From positions 1 to 35,165 of the forward strand of contig CAZFSG010000009.1 in assembly GCA_964521665.1 (NCBI GenBank): a stretch of 35,165 bases of DNA, given 5' to 3'. The notes below the pieces were generated by a model, which saw nothing but the letters and a program-made list of their open reading frames with translations, was not told the DNA's origin and did no database searches. Positions 8,552-16,587 of the stretch are shown here, piece by piece. Position numbers and translations under genes: made by a program. Each line of letters opens with the position of its first letter. Positions within the stretch are counted from its first letter, which is position 1. The DNA is from JANXDG01 sp964521665. GTDB taxonomy: Bacteria; Elusimicrobiota; Endomicrobiia; DTEH01.

Positions 8552-9475
8552 TTACCATTTCTCCTTACCAAATATTTTATACCATAATGCTACAACACCT
8601 ATCATACATATCATTAAAATGATAGATGCCGCAGCACCTTTACTATACTGCCATAATTGGAACGAATTTCTAAATATATTAGTCATTATTAGATCACCCC
8701 ATTCACCAGGAAAACCAGCACCATGACCAAACATCATTATAACTATATTAAAAGAATAAACATTAGTAATTATCCCTACTAAAAGTAATATAGACCAAAC
8801 AGGTTTAAGTAGAGGTAGTGTTATATACCAAAACCTTTGCCATTCTGTTGCACCATCTATCACAGCACTTTCGTTTAATTCATCAGGTATAACTTGTAAT
8901 CCAGCTAAAAGCATAAGCATAGAATATGGCCAATATCTCCATATTGTAGGAATTATTATTGCCCACAATGTGTTAGGTCCTATCAACCAAAATGGAGGAT
9001 TAGAAAACAATTTAAAAACTTTTACTAAAAAATAGTTTACAATGCCTATTTCATGATTCCATATAAATGCCCAAAGTAAACCTGTAACGTAAGTTGGTAT
9101 AATCCATGGGAATAAAAATAATGTTCTAAATAATTTTACTCCTTTAATATTTTCATTTAACATTAAAGCTACGATCATACCCAACACTAAAGTTCCACCT
9201 GTAACAAAGATAGTATAAATTATCGTGTTTCTTACAGCCTGAAGTAAACCTATCCTTATTGTGCTTGATGGGTTGAACAATAAATCGTAATAATTTTTAA
9301 AACCAACAAATGGAGATTTCAAATATAACGGCAAAGTGTATTGATTAAGATCTAAAAAACTCATTATTATACCCATTATAAGCGGGATAAAATGTATAAT
9401 TAACATCCCAATAGCCATTGGCAAAATAAAAGCATATGCGTAACTTTTATTTTTTATATCTTGCAATACTTTCAT
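8552..9475 (-). CDS. ABC sugar transporter permease, MalF type
   Basis: 307 residues with an N-terminal hydrophobic segment (AYAFILPMAIGMLIIHFIPL) and five further membrane segments. The EAA-like loop is ESAVIDGATEWQRFWYITLPL, starting at about residue 202. The pattern fits the MalF/UgpA branch of carbohydrate ABC permeases. It lies 23 bases downstream of the GH94 gene and 6 bases upstream of the MalG-type gene, so binding protein, GH94 and both permeases look like one uptake-and-use unit. No ribosome-binding site is obvious before the ATG at 9475. Confidence 0.93.
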   Translation of the reverse strand: MKVLQDIKNKSYAYAFILPMAIGMLIIHFIPLIMGIIMSFLDLNQYTLPLYLKSPFVGFKNYYDLLFNPSSTIRIGLLQAVRNTIIYTIFVTGGTLVLGMIVALMLNENIKGVKLFRTLFLFPWIIPTYVTGLLWAFIWNHEIGIVNYFLVKVFKLFSNPPFWLIGPNTLWAIIIPTIWRYWPYSMLMLLAGLQVIPDELNESAVIDGATEWQRFWYITLPLLKPVWSILLLVGIITNVYSFNIVIMMFGHGAGFPGEWGDLIMTNIFRNSFQLWQYSKGAAASIILMICMIGVVALWYKIFGKEKW

Positions 9476-9498
9476 AACACTAAAATTATAATTTCAAA

Positions 9499-11841
9499 TT
9501 ATTCTAATATTATTTTAACATCATATTTTTTGTTTTTTTCAACTTTTATAATATCTGTTTTAACTTCTACACCATTAACATACATCTTTTTCACATTAAC
9601 AGAATTTTTTGATGTTTTTCTTTCAATTTCAATATTTAACTCAGCACCTCTAAAAATTCTTTTTATCTTCACTGTTTTCCATTCTGGAGGGATACATGGT
9701 TTAATTTTTATTCCGTCGTATGTAGGTTGGACACCTAATATATATTGAGAAGCTGCAACAAACATCCAAGAAGCAGTACCTGTCAACCAAGAGTTTCTTC
9801 CCAACCCGAATTGTGGGTGGTCATCACTTGCTATCATTTGGCAATATACATATGGTTCAACTTTAGCAATTTTAGGATTTTTAATTCTATGAACAGGATT
9901 TAAAGAGTCAAAATATTTATATGCTCGTACAGAATTATTCATCATACATTCTGCAATAATTACCCAAGTGTTAGAGTGGCAAAATATTGCAGCATTTTCT
10001 TTTAAACCAGGTATGAAAGAACTCATCGCTCCTACTCTTTTATCAAACTCTTTATATGCTGGCCAAAAAAGTTTAAGTCCATATTTTGTATATAAATACT
10101 TATAGACATTATCAAGTGCTAACTTATTCTTTTCAGGTTCTCCAATTTCACTTATCACTGCCCAACTGTTTGTGTTAAGATATATTTTGCAATATTTTTC
10201 ATTAACAGTTCCTATTTTTTCGCCATCTTTAGTATAAGCACATAAATACCATTTCCCATCCCAGCAGTATTTATCAAAATTTTCTTTTACTTCCGTCATA
10301 TATTTTTTATAATTTGTAACTTCTTCATTTTTACCTAAATATTCACATAGTTCAACAAACTCTTTTAAAGCTTTATATAAAAGTTGTGTTGTCCACACAC
10401 TCTCACCACCAGGTTCTAAATTCAAACAATCGTTCCAATCAGCTCTTAATGCCAATGACAATCCATGTCGTCCTCTTTGTTTAATTGCATAGTTTAAAAC
10501 AACTTTTAATCTTTCAAAAACAGTAGAACTTCCTCCATCAAAAAATGGAATTTCTTTATCAAGTATACTAAAATCTCCTGTTTCTTTTATATAACTCGTA
10601 ACAGACAAAACAAACCATAAATGGTCGTCTGAATAATCTGTTCCACCAGTACCAGTATTTGTTATTGGTTGGAATGTATGGCAAGCATAACCTTCTTTAT
10701 ATATAGCAGAACCTAATGCAAAAATTCTATCTCTAACTCTTTGTGCTTCAGCATGAATTACAGAAAGCAAGTCTTGATTACTATCTCTATATCCTAAACC
10801 ATCTCTATGAGTCCCAGTTTCATAATAAGAAGCTGACCTAGACCATTTAAATGTTGTATGACATTGATATTGTAACCAAATATTAAAAATTGTATTAAAA
10901 TTTTTATCTGGTGTTTCGACTTGAAACTTATTTAAAATACTATCCCAATAATTTTTTAATCTTTCAAATTCAAAATCAACATTTTTAAGGTCAGAATATT
11001 TATTTTTATACTTTATACCTTCTTTTTGTGCATTTCCTACTCCAATACAAAACACAATTTTTTTACTTGATTTTGGTTTTAAAGAAACTTCTAAATGGAA
11101 TGCTGCTAAAGGATTACCTCCTCTTAACACTGAATTAAAACACTTTCCTCTCACAACAGCAGCAGGGCACGATTCATCATTGTAATCTCCTATAAAAACA
11201 TCTCTATCCCCATCAAAACTTTTAACTTTCCCAGTAGTAAACGCAAAAACTTCTTTTAGTTCACCTCCTGCAAATAAACATTTGTAATCTATAATTTCAT
11301 CTTTTGTAAGATCTGTCCTTGCTATGTTTAAAATGTATTGTAAATCAGTCAGGTCTCCCATTGCGTCAAATAAACAAAATTCTGCATAAGAAAAAATATT
11401 TAATTTTCTTTCTTTATTTGATTTATTTTCTAAAGTTAAAACCCAAAGTTCTAAATTTTCTTCTAATGGTATGAAATATAAAACTTCAGAATTTATTCCA
11501 TTATGCTCACAAAAAATTTTCGTGTAGCCTAAACCATGTGCTGTTTTATACTTATATTTATTAACATCTCTTTTTGTAGGCAACCATGAAGTTGACCAAA
11601 AATCTTCTTTTTCTTTTATATAAATATACCTTCCAGAACGATCCATTGGAATATTGTTGTATCTATACCTTAATATTCTAAAACTTTTTGGAGATTTATA
11701 AAAACTATAACCTCCAGCATTGTTTGATATTATTGCGCAATAATCATGAACTCCCAAATAGTTTAACCATGGTGTTGGTGTTGATGGGTTTAAAATAACA
11801 AATTCTTTGTTGAGATTATCAAAATAGTATTCTTTACTCAT
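9499..11841 (-). CDS. GH94 glycoside phosphorylase, probably cellobiose phosphorylase
   Basis: 780 residues with no signal peptide, so cytoplasmic. The N-terminal part matches cellobiose phosphorylases closely (TPWLNYLG, NAGGYSFYKS, RYRYNNIPMDRSGRY). The central part holds SYYETGTHRDGLGYRDSNQD (339-358). The DWND motif at 468-471 (in RADWNDCLN) carries the catalytic Asp of the family. GH94 enzymes split cellobiose with phosphate into glucose 1-phosphate and glucose, saving ATP. Length fits cellobiose or chitobiose phosphorylase and is too short for typical cellodextrin phosphorylase. The cellulase context favours cellobiose. A ribosome-binding site AAGAAGGGA lies about 10 bases before the ATG. 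It follows the GT2 gene by 15 bases. Confidence 0.88.
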   Translation of the reverse strand: MSKEYYFDNLNKEFVILNPSTPTPWLNYLGVHDYCAIISNNAGGYSFYKSPKSFRILRYRYNNIPMDRSGRYIYIKEKEDFWSTSWLPTKRDVNKYKYKTAHGLGYTKIFCEHNGINSEVLYFIPLEENLELWVLTLENKSNKERKLNIFSYAEFCLFDAMGDLTDLQYILNIARTDLTKDEIIDYKCLFAGGELKEVFAFTTGKVKSFDGDRDVFIGDYNDESCPAAVVRGKCFNSVLRGGNPLAAFHLEVSLKPKSSKKIVFCIGVGNAQKEGIKYKNKYSDLKNVDFEFERLKNYWDSILNKFQVETPDKNFNTIFNIWLQYQCHTTFKWSRSASYYETGTHRDGLGYRDSNQDLLSVIHAEAQRVRDRIFALGSAIYKEGYACHTFQPITNTGTGGTDYSDDHLWFVLSVTSYIKETGDFSILDKEIPFFDGGSSTVFERLKVVLNYAIKQRGRHGLSLALRADWNDCLNLEPGGESVWTTQLLYKALKEFVELCEYLGKNEEVTNYKKYMTEVKENFDKYCWDGKWYLCAYTKDGEKIGTVNEKYCKIYLNTNSWAVISEIGEPEKNKLALDNVYKYLYTKYGLKLFWPAYKEFDKRVGAMSSFIPGLKENAAIFCHSNTWVIIAECMMNNSVRAYKYFDSLNPVHRIKNPKIAKVEPYVYCQMIASDDHPQFGLGRNSWLTGTASWMFVAASQYILGVQPTYDGIKIKPCIPPEWKTVKIKRIFRGAELNIEIERKTSKNSVNVKKMYVNGVEVKTDIIKVEKNKKYDVKIILE

Positions 11842-11856
11842 AGCAGAGATCCCTTC

Positions 11857-12987
11857 TTAAAAACTATCTTCAATGTCTATAGCTTTAAAAACAAAACTTC
11901 CTTTTATTCCACCAATGATAAACGATAAATTTGACAAGTATTTAGTTTTACACCATTTAAAAAACTTTGATGTTGGTTTTAATTTTAAAAGATGGCCAAA
12001 ATAACTCCAAGCAAACCACAGTGTTAAGAAAGCACTAATCATAGTTAAAGTTGTATTCTTAACAAATAAACCAATAATAGTTAAAACTAAAAAAATATGC
12101 ATAAAATGAAAATTACCAAAATGAATGTTCCCTTTAATAAAAAATGGAATAGGAATATAAATAGATTTTCCGAACAACCTTATTGCAATTTCTAATACAT
12201 TTTTAGCATGTTTTTTTATCAACAATGGGTGTCCATACCCATACCCATAAACTTGTTTTCTAAATTGTTCCAAGGTTGCTCTATGGATGTGATATACAAT
12301 AGCATCCGGTTTGTAATAAAGTTTATATCCAGCTTTGTGTATTCTTATACAAAAATCAACATCCTCACCTGTTATTTCATCCCAAAATTTATTCCCTATT
12401 TTTTCTAAAACTTCCCTTTTTACTGTAAGATTAGCAGTTGCGAAAAAACTTGAATGAATATTACCATTTACTTCATGAGGATAGTAATTTTTTATCGGTG
12501 GGAAATAACCTTCATTGTACATGTTACATCTACCAGCTACGGATAAAAATTTTATAAATTCAAGATATCTTTCAACATCATTACTATTATCAGTAGTCAT
12601 TGTTAATATCTCCCCGCCCACACATCCAATTGTTTTATCTTTAAAAAATGGTTCTATTGATTTTTCAACCCAATCCTCTTTTACAACACAGTCAGCATCT
12701 GTAAACAATACAAATTCTCCTTTAGCAACCTCCAACGCTTTATTTCTTGCTTCTCCAGGTGATTTACAATTTTGGAGTTTTATTATTTCTACTTTTAAAT
12801 TAGTATTATTATTTTTAAATTCTTCTAACATCTCAACTGTTTTATCTTTACTTCCACCGTCAGCATAAATTATTTGAATCCTATCTTTAGGATAATTGAG
12901 TTTAAGTAATGAGTCAAGGTGAGGTTTTAAAGTACGTTCTGAGTTTCTTATAGGTATTATAATAGTTACTAAAGAACTATTATTCAT
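11857..12987 (-). CDS. Membrane-associated family 2 glycosyltransferase
   Basis: 376 residues. The N-terminal GT-A fold shows VTIIIPIRNSERTL, YADGGSKDKT and the metal-binding DxD as Asp97-Ala-Asp99 in FTDADC. A later GEDVDFCIR motif (Glu208-Asp209) is in the usual position of the catalytic base region. A GYGYG segment lies at about 248-252. Two hydrophobic segments near 296-333 suggest membrane attachment. GT2 enzymes use nucleotide sugars to build polysaccharides or glycolipids; donor and acceptor cannot be told here. It sits between the sugar-binding protein and the GH94 gene, an odd place for a biosynthetic enzyme. A ribosome-binding site AAGGA (12994-12998) lies 6 bases before the ATG. 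Confidence 0.85.
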   Translation of the reverse strand: MNNSSLVTIIIPIRNSERTLKPHLDSLLKLNYPKDRIQIIYADGGSKDKTVEMLEEFKNNNTNLKVEIIKLQNCKSPGEARNKALEVAKGEFVLFTDADCVVKEDWVEKSIEPFFKDKTIGCVGGEILTMTTDNSNDVERYLEFIKFLSVAGRCNMYNEGYFPPIKNYYPHEVNGNIHSSFFATANLTVKREVLEKIGNKFWDEITGEDVDFCIRIHKAGYKLYYKPDAIVYHIHRATLEQFRKQVYGYGYGHPLLIKKHAKNVLEIAIRLFGKSIYIPIPFFIKGNIHFGNFHFMHIFLVLTIIGLFVKNTTLTMISAFLTLWFAWSYFGHLLKLKPTSKFFKWCKTKYLSNLSFIIGGIKGSFVFKAIDIEDSF

Positions 12988-13010
12988 TTATTTTCCTTTC
13001 TAACTAAAAA

Positions 13011-13088
13011 AGTTGTATGATAATAAGTTATAATTTATAGTTGTATGATAATAAGTTATAATTTATATGATAATAAGTTATAATTTAT
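13011..13088. repeat. Three tandem direct repeats (28, 28 and 22 bp) between binding-protein and GT2 genes
   Basis: The plus strand carries agttgtatgataataagtt followed by ataatttat twice without change (13011-13038 and 13039-13066). A third copy lacking the first six bases follows (13067-13088). The last copy runs through the stop codon (13085-13087) of the binding-protein gene. Each copy contains the short palindrome ATAAGTTAT and, on the minus strand, a TATTAT hexamer like the -10 boxes elsewhere in the window. It could be an operator array, a spacer that affects mRNA stability, or simple slippage. It is not CRISPR: there are no spacers. Confidence 0.9.
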
Positions 13089-14497
13089 TTTTTTGAAGAA
13101 TCTACTGTTAATAAAACTGAATTAACTTCTTCTACTGCTAAATCAACTTGTTCTTTTATTTTCTCATCAGTACAAGGACCATAAACTCCGGCAACATAAT
13201 CCCATAGTATCCCTAATCTCCGCGTTAAAATAGGTTCAATTGGTCCCCACTGTGGTATACAAGGATATGCTTTACCATATTTTGTAGCTTCTTTAAAAAC
13301 TTTTCGTTTAGGATCTTTTTCAAAGTATGGATCGTTAAATGCATCTTTTCTTGTAGGCATAAATCCTGTTTTTTGAGAATATTTAATTTGAGCTTCTTTT
13401 GAGCAAAGGTAAGCTAAAACTTTCCATGCTTCTTTAGGATGTTTTGTAAATTTAAATATTACTAAATTACTACCACCAAAAAAGTGGTATCTACCTTTAG
13501 GTCCTTGTGGGAAGAGTGCAACATCATAATTTTTTGATGCAATACTATCTCCAAACCCTCCCTCTTCTCTAGGTATATGGAAATATTTCAACATATGTGA
13601 AGTATCAAAATACATAGCATAATCACCATTGACAAAGTTTGTAGATACTTGTGCTGTATTTAATTCTAAGGTTTTTAATGGTACATAACCCTTTCTTACA
13701 AGACCAGTATAGAAAAGTATTCCTTCAAGCGCTTCTTTAGAATTAAATATCGCTTTTTTTCTATCAGGAGATAATAATTCTCCACCTGCTGCCCAAATCC
13801 ATGGTACAAGATTATGTATAACATTCCAGTCATTTTTACCAGGAATACCAAGAGGTTCTACTAATTTGTATCCTGGTTTCCCAATTTTGTCTTCTGCTTC
13901 TTTACCAACATAAATATTACCTTGTTCATCTGTTACAACTTTAGCTTCTTTTATTTTTTTAAGAGTTTTCTCAAAAGATTCCCAAGTATTTAGGTCTTGT
14001 TTTGTTAAATTTAATTTTTTGAAAATATCAGTTCTATAATATAATCCTCTTACATCTACAAACCATGGTATAGCAATAATTTCTTTTGTTCCTTCTATAT
14101 GTGAAGTATTCCAACAAGCAGGTAAAAATGCATCTGCACCACCAATCGAAGAAATAAAATCGTTTAAAGGAAGTAATGCATTCATTGATGCAATAGTCCC
14201 TACCCATGTTGTCCCTAATTGGCAAATATCAGGTCCTATACCACTTGTTGCTGCAACTGTGATTTTACTCCAAGCAGCACCCCAATCTATTGCTGTAACA
14301 ACTATATCTATATCAGGATTTTCTTTTTTAAAATCGCTTAATACATCTTCTAAATCAAGCACAGGTTTAGGACTATTCGGCATTATCCATATATTTATTG
14401 TTGTCTTCCCAGAAACAACTTGTTGTTCTTTTTTCTTACACGAAGTCAATAGAAAAATTATAGATAACGACAAAATATATATTATATTTTTTTTCAT
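13085..14497 (-). CDS. ABC transporter sugar-binding lipoprotein (family 1)
   Basis: 470 residues. A lipoprotein signal ends at Cys20 in IIFLLTSCKKK. The mature part is a family 1 extracellular solute-binding protein: TTINIWIMP, then VLSDFKKENPDIDIVV, IGPDICQLGTTWVG, and AIPWFVDVRGLYYRTDIFKK. The C-terminal half has the usual HPKEAWKVLAYLCSKEAQIKYSQKTGFMPTRKD. It captures oligosaccharide in the periplasm for the MalF/MalG-type permeases encoded further down the same strand. Substrate is not readable from sequence; the GH94, GH26 and GH9 neighbours suggest cello- or manno-oligosaccharides. It is 28 bases after the outer-membrane protein gene, with no room for a separate full promoter. Confidence 0.92.
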   Translation of the reverse strand: MKKNIIYILSLSIIFLLTSCKKKEQQVVSGKTTINIWIMPNSPKPVLDLEDVLSDFKKENPDIDIVVTAIDWGAAWSKITVAATSGIGPDICQLGTTWVGTIASMNALLPLNDFISSIGGADAFLPACWNTSHIEGTKEIIAIPWFVDVRGLYYRTDIFKKLNLTKQDLNTWESFEKTLKKIKEAKVVTDEQGNIYVGKEAEDKIGKPGYKLVEPLGIPGKNDWNVIHNLVPWIWAAGGELLSPDRKKAIFNSKEALEGILFYTGLVRKGYVPLKTLELNTAQVSTNFVNGDYAMYFDTSHMLKYFHIPREEGGFGDSIASKNYDVALFPQGPKGRYHFFGGSNLVIFKFTKHPKEAWKVLAYLCSKEAQIKYSQKTGFMPTRKDAFNDPYFEKDPKRKVFKEATKYGKAYPCIPQWGPIEPILTRRLGILWDYVAGVYGPCTDEKIKEQVDLAVEEVNSVLLTVDSSKK

Positions 14498-14525
14498 AGT
14501 TTATCTACCTGTTTTATAAAATTTC

Positions 14526-15044
14526 TTAAAAATATACATGGAAAGATACACCTAAGTTTAATCCTTGACCAAAAGTTGTAATAATAGTAGAATTGTCGTT
14601 AGCGTTAGAAGATGACGCTCCTTCAAGGACTAAACCTATCCCTAATGGTATCTCAAACGAAAAATTTTTAAATACAAAAATTTCAGGTATCAAACCTACT
14701 GAAATATATATATTTGTCCTTGACCTGTCTCTCTGATGAGTATCGTCTATGATGGTACCCACTTCAAAGAACTTTTCAACATTTACTTTCTCTTTATTAA
14801 CAAACTTACCTCTTACTCTTAACCCTAATCTTAAATCAAGTTCTTCATTATCATCATTTGCTCTTTTTGCTTGGTAATATAAACCTGTTAATAGCTGTAT
14901 TGTTGTAGATTGTGAATAAAATTTTTTGAACGAAATAGCATTATAAAAATTCTCGTATCCAACAGCATCAAACAATTCTTCTGTAAAACCATTTACTGAA
15001 AAAAAAGTTAAAAACACAGCCAATATTACAATTAATTTTTTCAT
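14526..15044 (-). CDS. Small outer-membrane beta-barrel-like protein
   Basis: 172 residues. A signal peptide (MKKLIVILAVFLTFFSVNGF) is followed by alternating polar and hydrophobic stretches (LLTGLYYQAK, LDLRLGLRVRGKF, TNIYISVGLIPEIF, FEIPLGIGLVL, GLNLGVSFHVYF). It ends in an aromatic residue, as outer-membrane barrels do. The size suggests about eight strands, which would be too narrow for a true oligosaccharide pore. I recognise no named family. It is the first gene behind a good promoter and leads directly into the sugar-binding protein gene, so a role in surface uptake or binding of sugars is possible but unproven. Confidence 0.65.
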   Translation of the reverse strand: MKKLIVILAVFLTFFSVNGFTEELFDAVGYENFYNAISFKKFYSQSTTIQLLTGLYYQAKRANDDNEELDLRLGLRVRGKFVNKEKVNVEKFFEVGTIIDDTHQRDRSRTNIYISVGLIPEIFVFKNFSFEIPLGIGLVLEGASSSNANDNSTIITTFGQGLNLGVSFHVYF

Positions 15045-15051
15045 ATTTTAC

Positions 15052-15057
15052 CCTCCT
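15052..15057 (-). promoter_or_regulatory. Strong Shine-Dalgarno AGGAGG of the outer-membrane protein gene
   Basis: The minus strand reads AGGAGG with a 7-base spacer to the ATG at 15044. It is the best ribosome-binding site in the window and fixes the start of the first gene of the uptake operon. Confidence 0.8.
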
Positions 15058-15073
15058 CTTAATAAAATTAATA

Positions 15074-15105
15074 TTGAAATTTTTCATAAAATTTTTGTAT
15101 ATAAT
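15074..15105 (+). promoter_or_regulatory. Candidate promoter of the adenylate cyclase gene
   Basis: On the plus strand TTGAAA (15074-15079) is followed after 18 bases by TATATA (15098-15103), with an overlapping TATAAT at 15100-15105 at 20-base spacing. It overlaps the divergent promoter on the minus strand, so the two may interfere. AT-richness makes chance matches likely. Confidence 0.35.
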
Positions 15106-15130
15106 ATAAAATTACCCATTTTGTTGTCAA
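15101..15130 (-). promoter_or_regulatory. Sigma-70-type promoter of the uptake/mannanase/cellulase operon
   Basis: On the minus strand TTGACA (15125-15130) and TATTAT (15101-15106) are separated by 18 bases. The -10 box lies about 57 bases before the ATG of the outer-membrane protein gene. The same pair of hexamers with the same spacing recurs at 24429-24458. Confidence 0.65.
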
Positions 15131-15146
15131 TAGATTATAAAAAATA

Positions 15147-16583
15147 ATGAAAGAACAAAAACCTTTATCTCTTATTCATAAATTGCTAATTATCGTAGGT
15201 AGTTCTTTATTTACAGCAATTTTTCTATCTTCATATTTAATTTTTAACGTAATCAAAGAAAATTTGTGGCTAAATTTTAAATCAAGAACTGAAAAAATAA
15301 TTGAAGAACTTAAATATGCAGTTTATCCTACAATAGATCTTTTAAAAATAAAAAAATTATTTTCAGAACTCACCTATGATCCTAACATTTATTATGTTAG
15401 CATTTATACTGAAGAAGGACACTTACTTTATATATACACAAATCCTTATAAAAAAATTCAATTAATCAACATACCCACAAAAAAAGAATTACAAAGTAAA
15501 AAAGTCATTCTTAAATTATTTACATACAACTCTTCTAAAAAAAATAAAATAGAAATTTTTAAAATCACGCCGTTTACAATGTTAACACAAAAACCTGAAA
15601 AAAATGTTATTAGTGAGATTACAATACCAATGTTCGTAAAAAACAAAAATACTGGTATTATAAAACTCGGATATATAGGTGAATACCTCTTATCTTCCTT
15701 AAGAGAAGCTTATGTTACTATATTTTCATATTCAACAATAATTTTTTTGCTAACAATAATTTTCTCCTATATTTTTCTAAGAAAACATATACAACCTATT
15801 AACACTTTATCTGCAATTGCAGAAAAGATAGGTGAAGGAAATTTAAATATTTCAGTACCAATATTCTATAATTCTTACGAAGTATATAGATTATCATTAA
15901 GAATGACACATATGTTATGGGGGTTAAGGGAAAGAGAATATATTAAAACTTTATTTGGTAAATTTATTGATAAAAAGTTAACAGAAAAAATTTTATCTAA
16001 TAAAGATATATTAAAAGGAAAAAAGAAAAATGTTACTATTTTATACATAGACATGCAAGATTTTACAAAATTTACTGAAGAAAATTCTCCAGAAGAAGTT
16101 GTTTCTACATTAAACGAATTTTTTACTATAGCTGTAAGTGCTATTACAAAACATAACGGAATAATAGACAAATTTATTGGTGATGCTATTTTAGCATTAT
16201 TTGGTGCAATAGAAGAAGTTGGTGATGAACCTGAGAAAGCAATTCTTGCTGCAAAAGAATTTCTTAAGAATCTTGATGAGTTTAACAAAAAGAGATATCA
16301 ACAATCTAAACCTGAAATCAAAGTTGGTATCACAATTCATATAGGTGAAGTCATTGTTGGCAATATTGGTAGTGAAGAAAAACAAGAATATACCGCTGTA
16401 GGTGATGCAGTAAATACTGCATCAAGAATGCAACTTTTTAACCGACAATTTAATGTTCCTTTATTGATAAGTAAAGAATTAGTTGAAAAAATTGACCAAA
16501 ATAAGTTTAAAATAAGATTTATCTCTTCTGTATCAATAAGAGGTAAAAAATCTTTGGTAGATTTATACACAGTAGAAGATTAA
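15147..16583 (+). CDS. Membrane-bound class III adenylate cyclase with extracytoplasmic sensor and HAMP
   Basis: 478 residues. A membrane segment (about 12-33) is followed by an extracytoplasmic region of roughly 155 residues and a second membrane segment (about 190-211). A HAMP linker (about 212-265) leads to a class III nucleotide cyclase domain (about 292-478). The two metal-binding residues are Asp302 (ILYIDMQDF) and Asp346 (DKFIGDA). Lys342 and Thr416 are at the positions that select adenine, and Asn423 and Arg427 (VNTASR) complete the active site. It should make cAMP in response to an outside signal. It is the only gene in the interior on the plus strand and is divergent from the sugar-uptake operon. 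No ribosome-binding site is visible before the ATG. Confidence 0.88.
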   Translation: MKEQKPLSLIHKLLIIVGSSLFTAIFLSSYLIFNVIKENLWLNFKSRTEKIIEELKYAVYPTIDLLKIKKLFSELTYDPNIYYVSIYTEEGHLLYIYTNPYKKIQLINIPTKKELQSKKVILKLFTYNSSKKNKIEIFKITPFTMLTQKPEKNVISEITIPMFVKNKNTGIIKLGYIGEYLLSSLREAYVTIFSYSTIIFLLTIIFSYIFLRKHIQPINTLSAIAEKIGEGNLNISVPIFYNSYEVYRLSLRMTHMLWGLREREYIKTLFGKFIDKKLTEKILSNKDILKGKKKNVTILYIDMQDFTKFTEENSPEEVVSTLNEFFTIAVSAITKHNGIIDKFIGDAILALFGAIEEVGDEPEKAILAAKEFLKNLDEFNKKRYQQSKPEIKVGITIHIGEVIVGNIGSEEKQEYTAVGDAVNTASRMQLFNRQFNVPLLISKELVEKIDQNKFKIRFISSVSIRGKKSLVDLYTVED

Positions 16584-16587
16584 TCTT

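Noticed and set aside
13011..13088. CRISPR array
   Set aside because: The repeats are directly adjacent with no unique spacers, and no cas genes are in the window.
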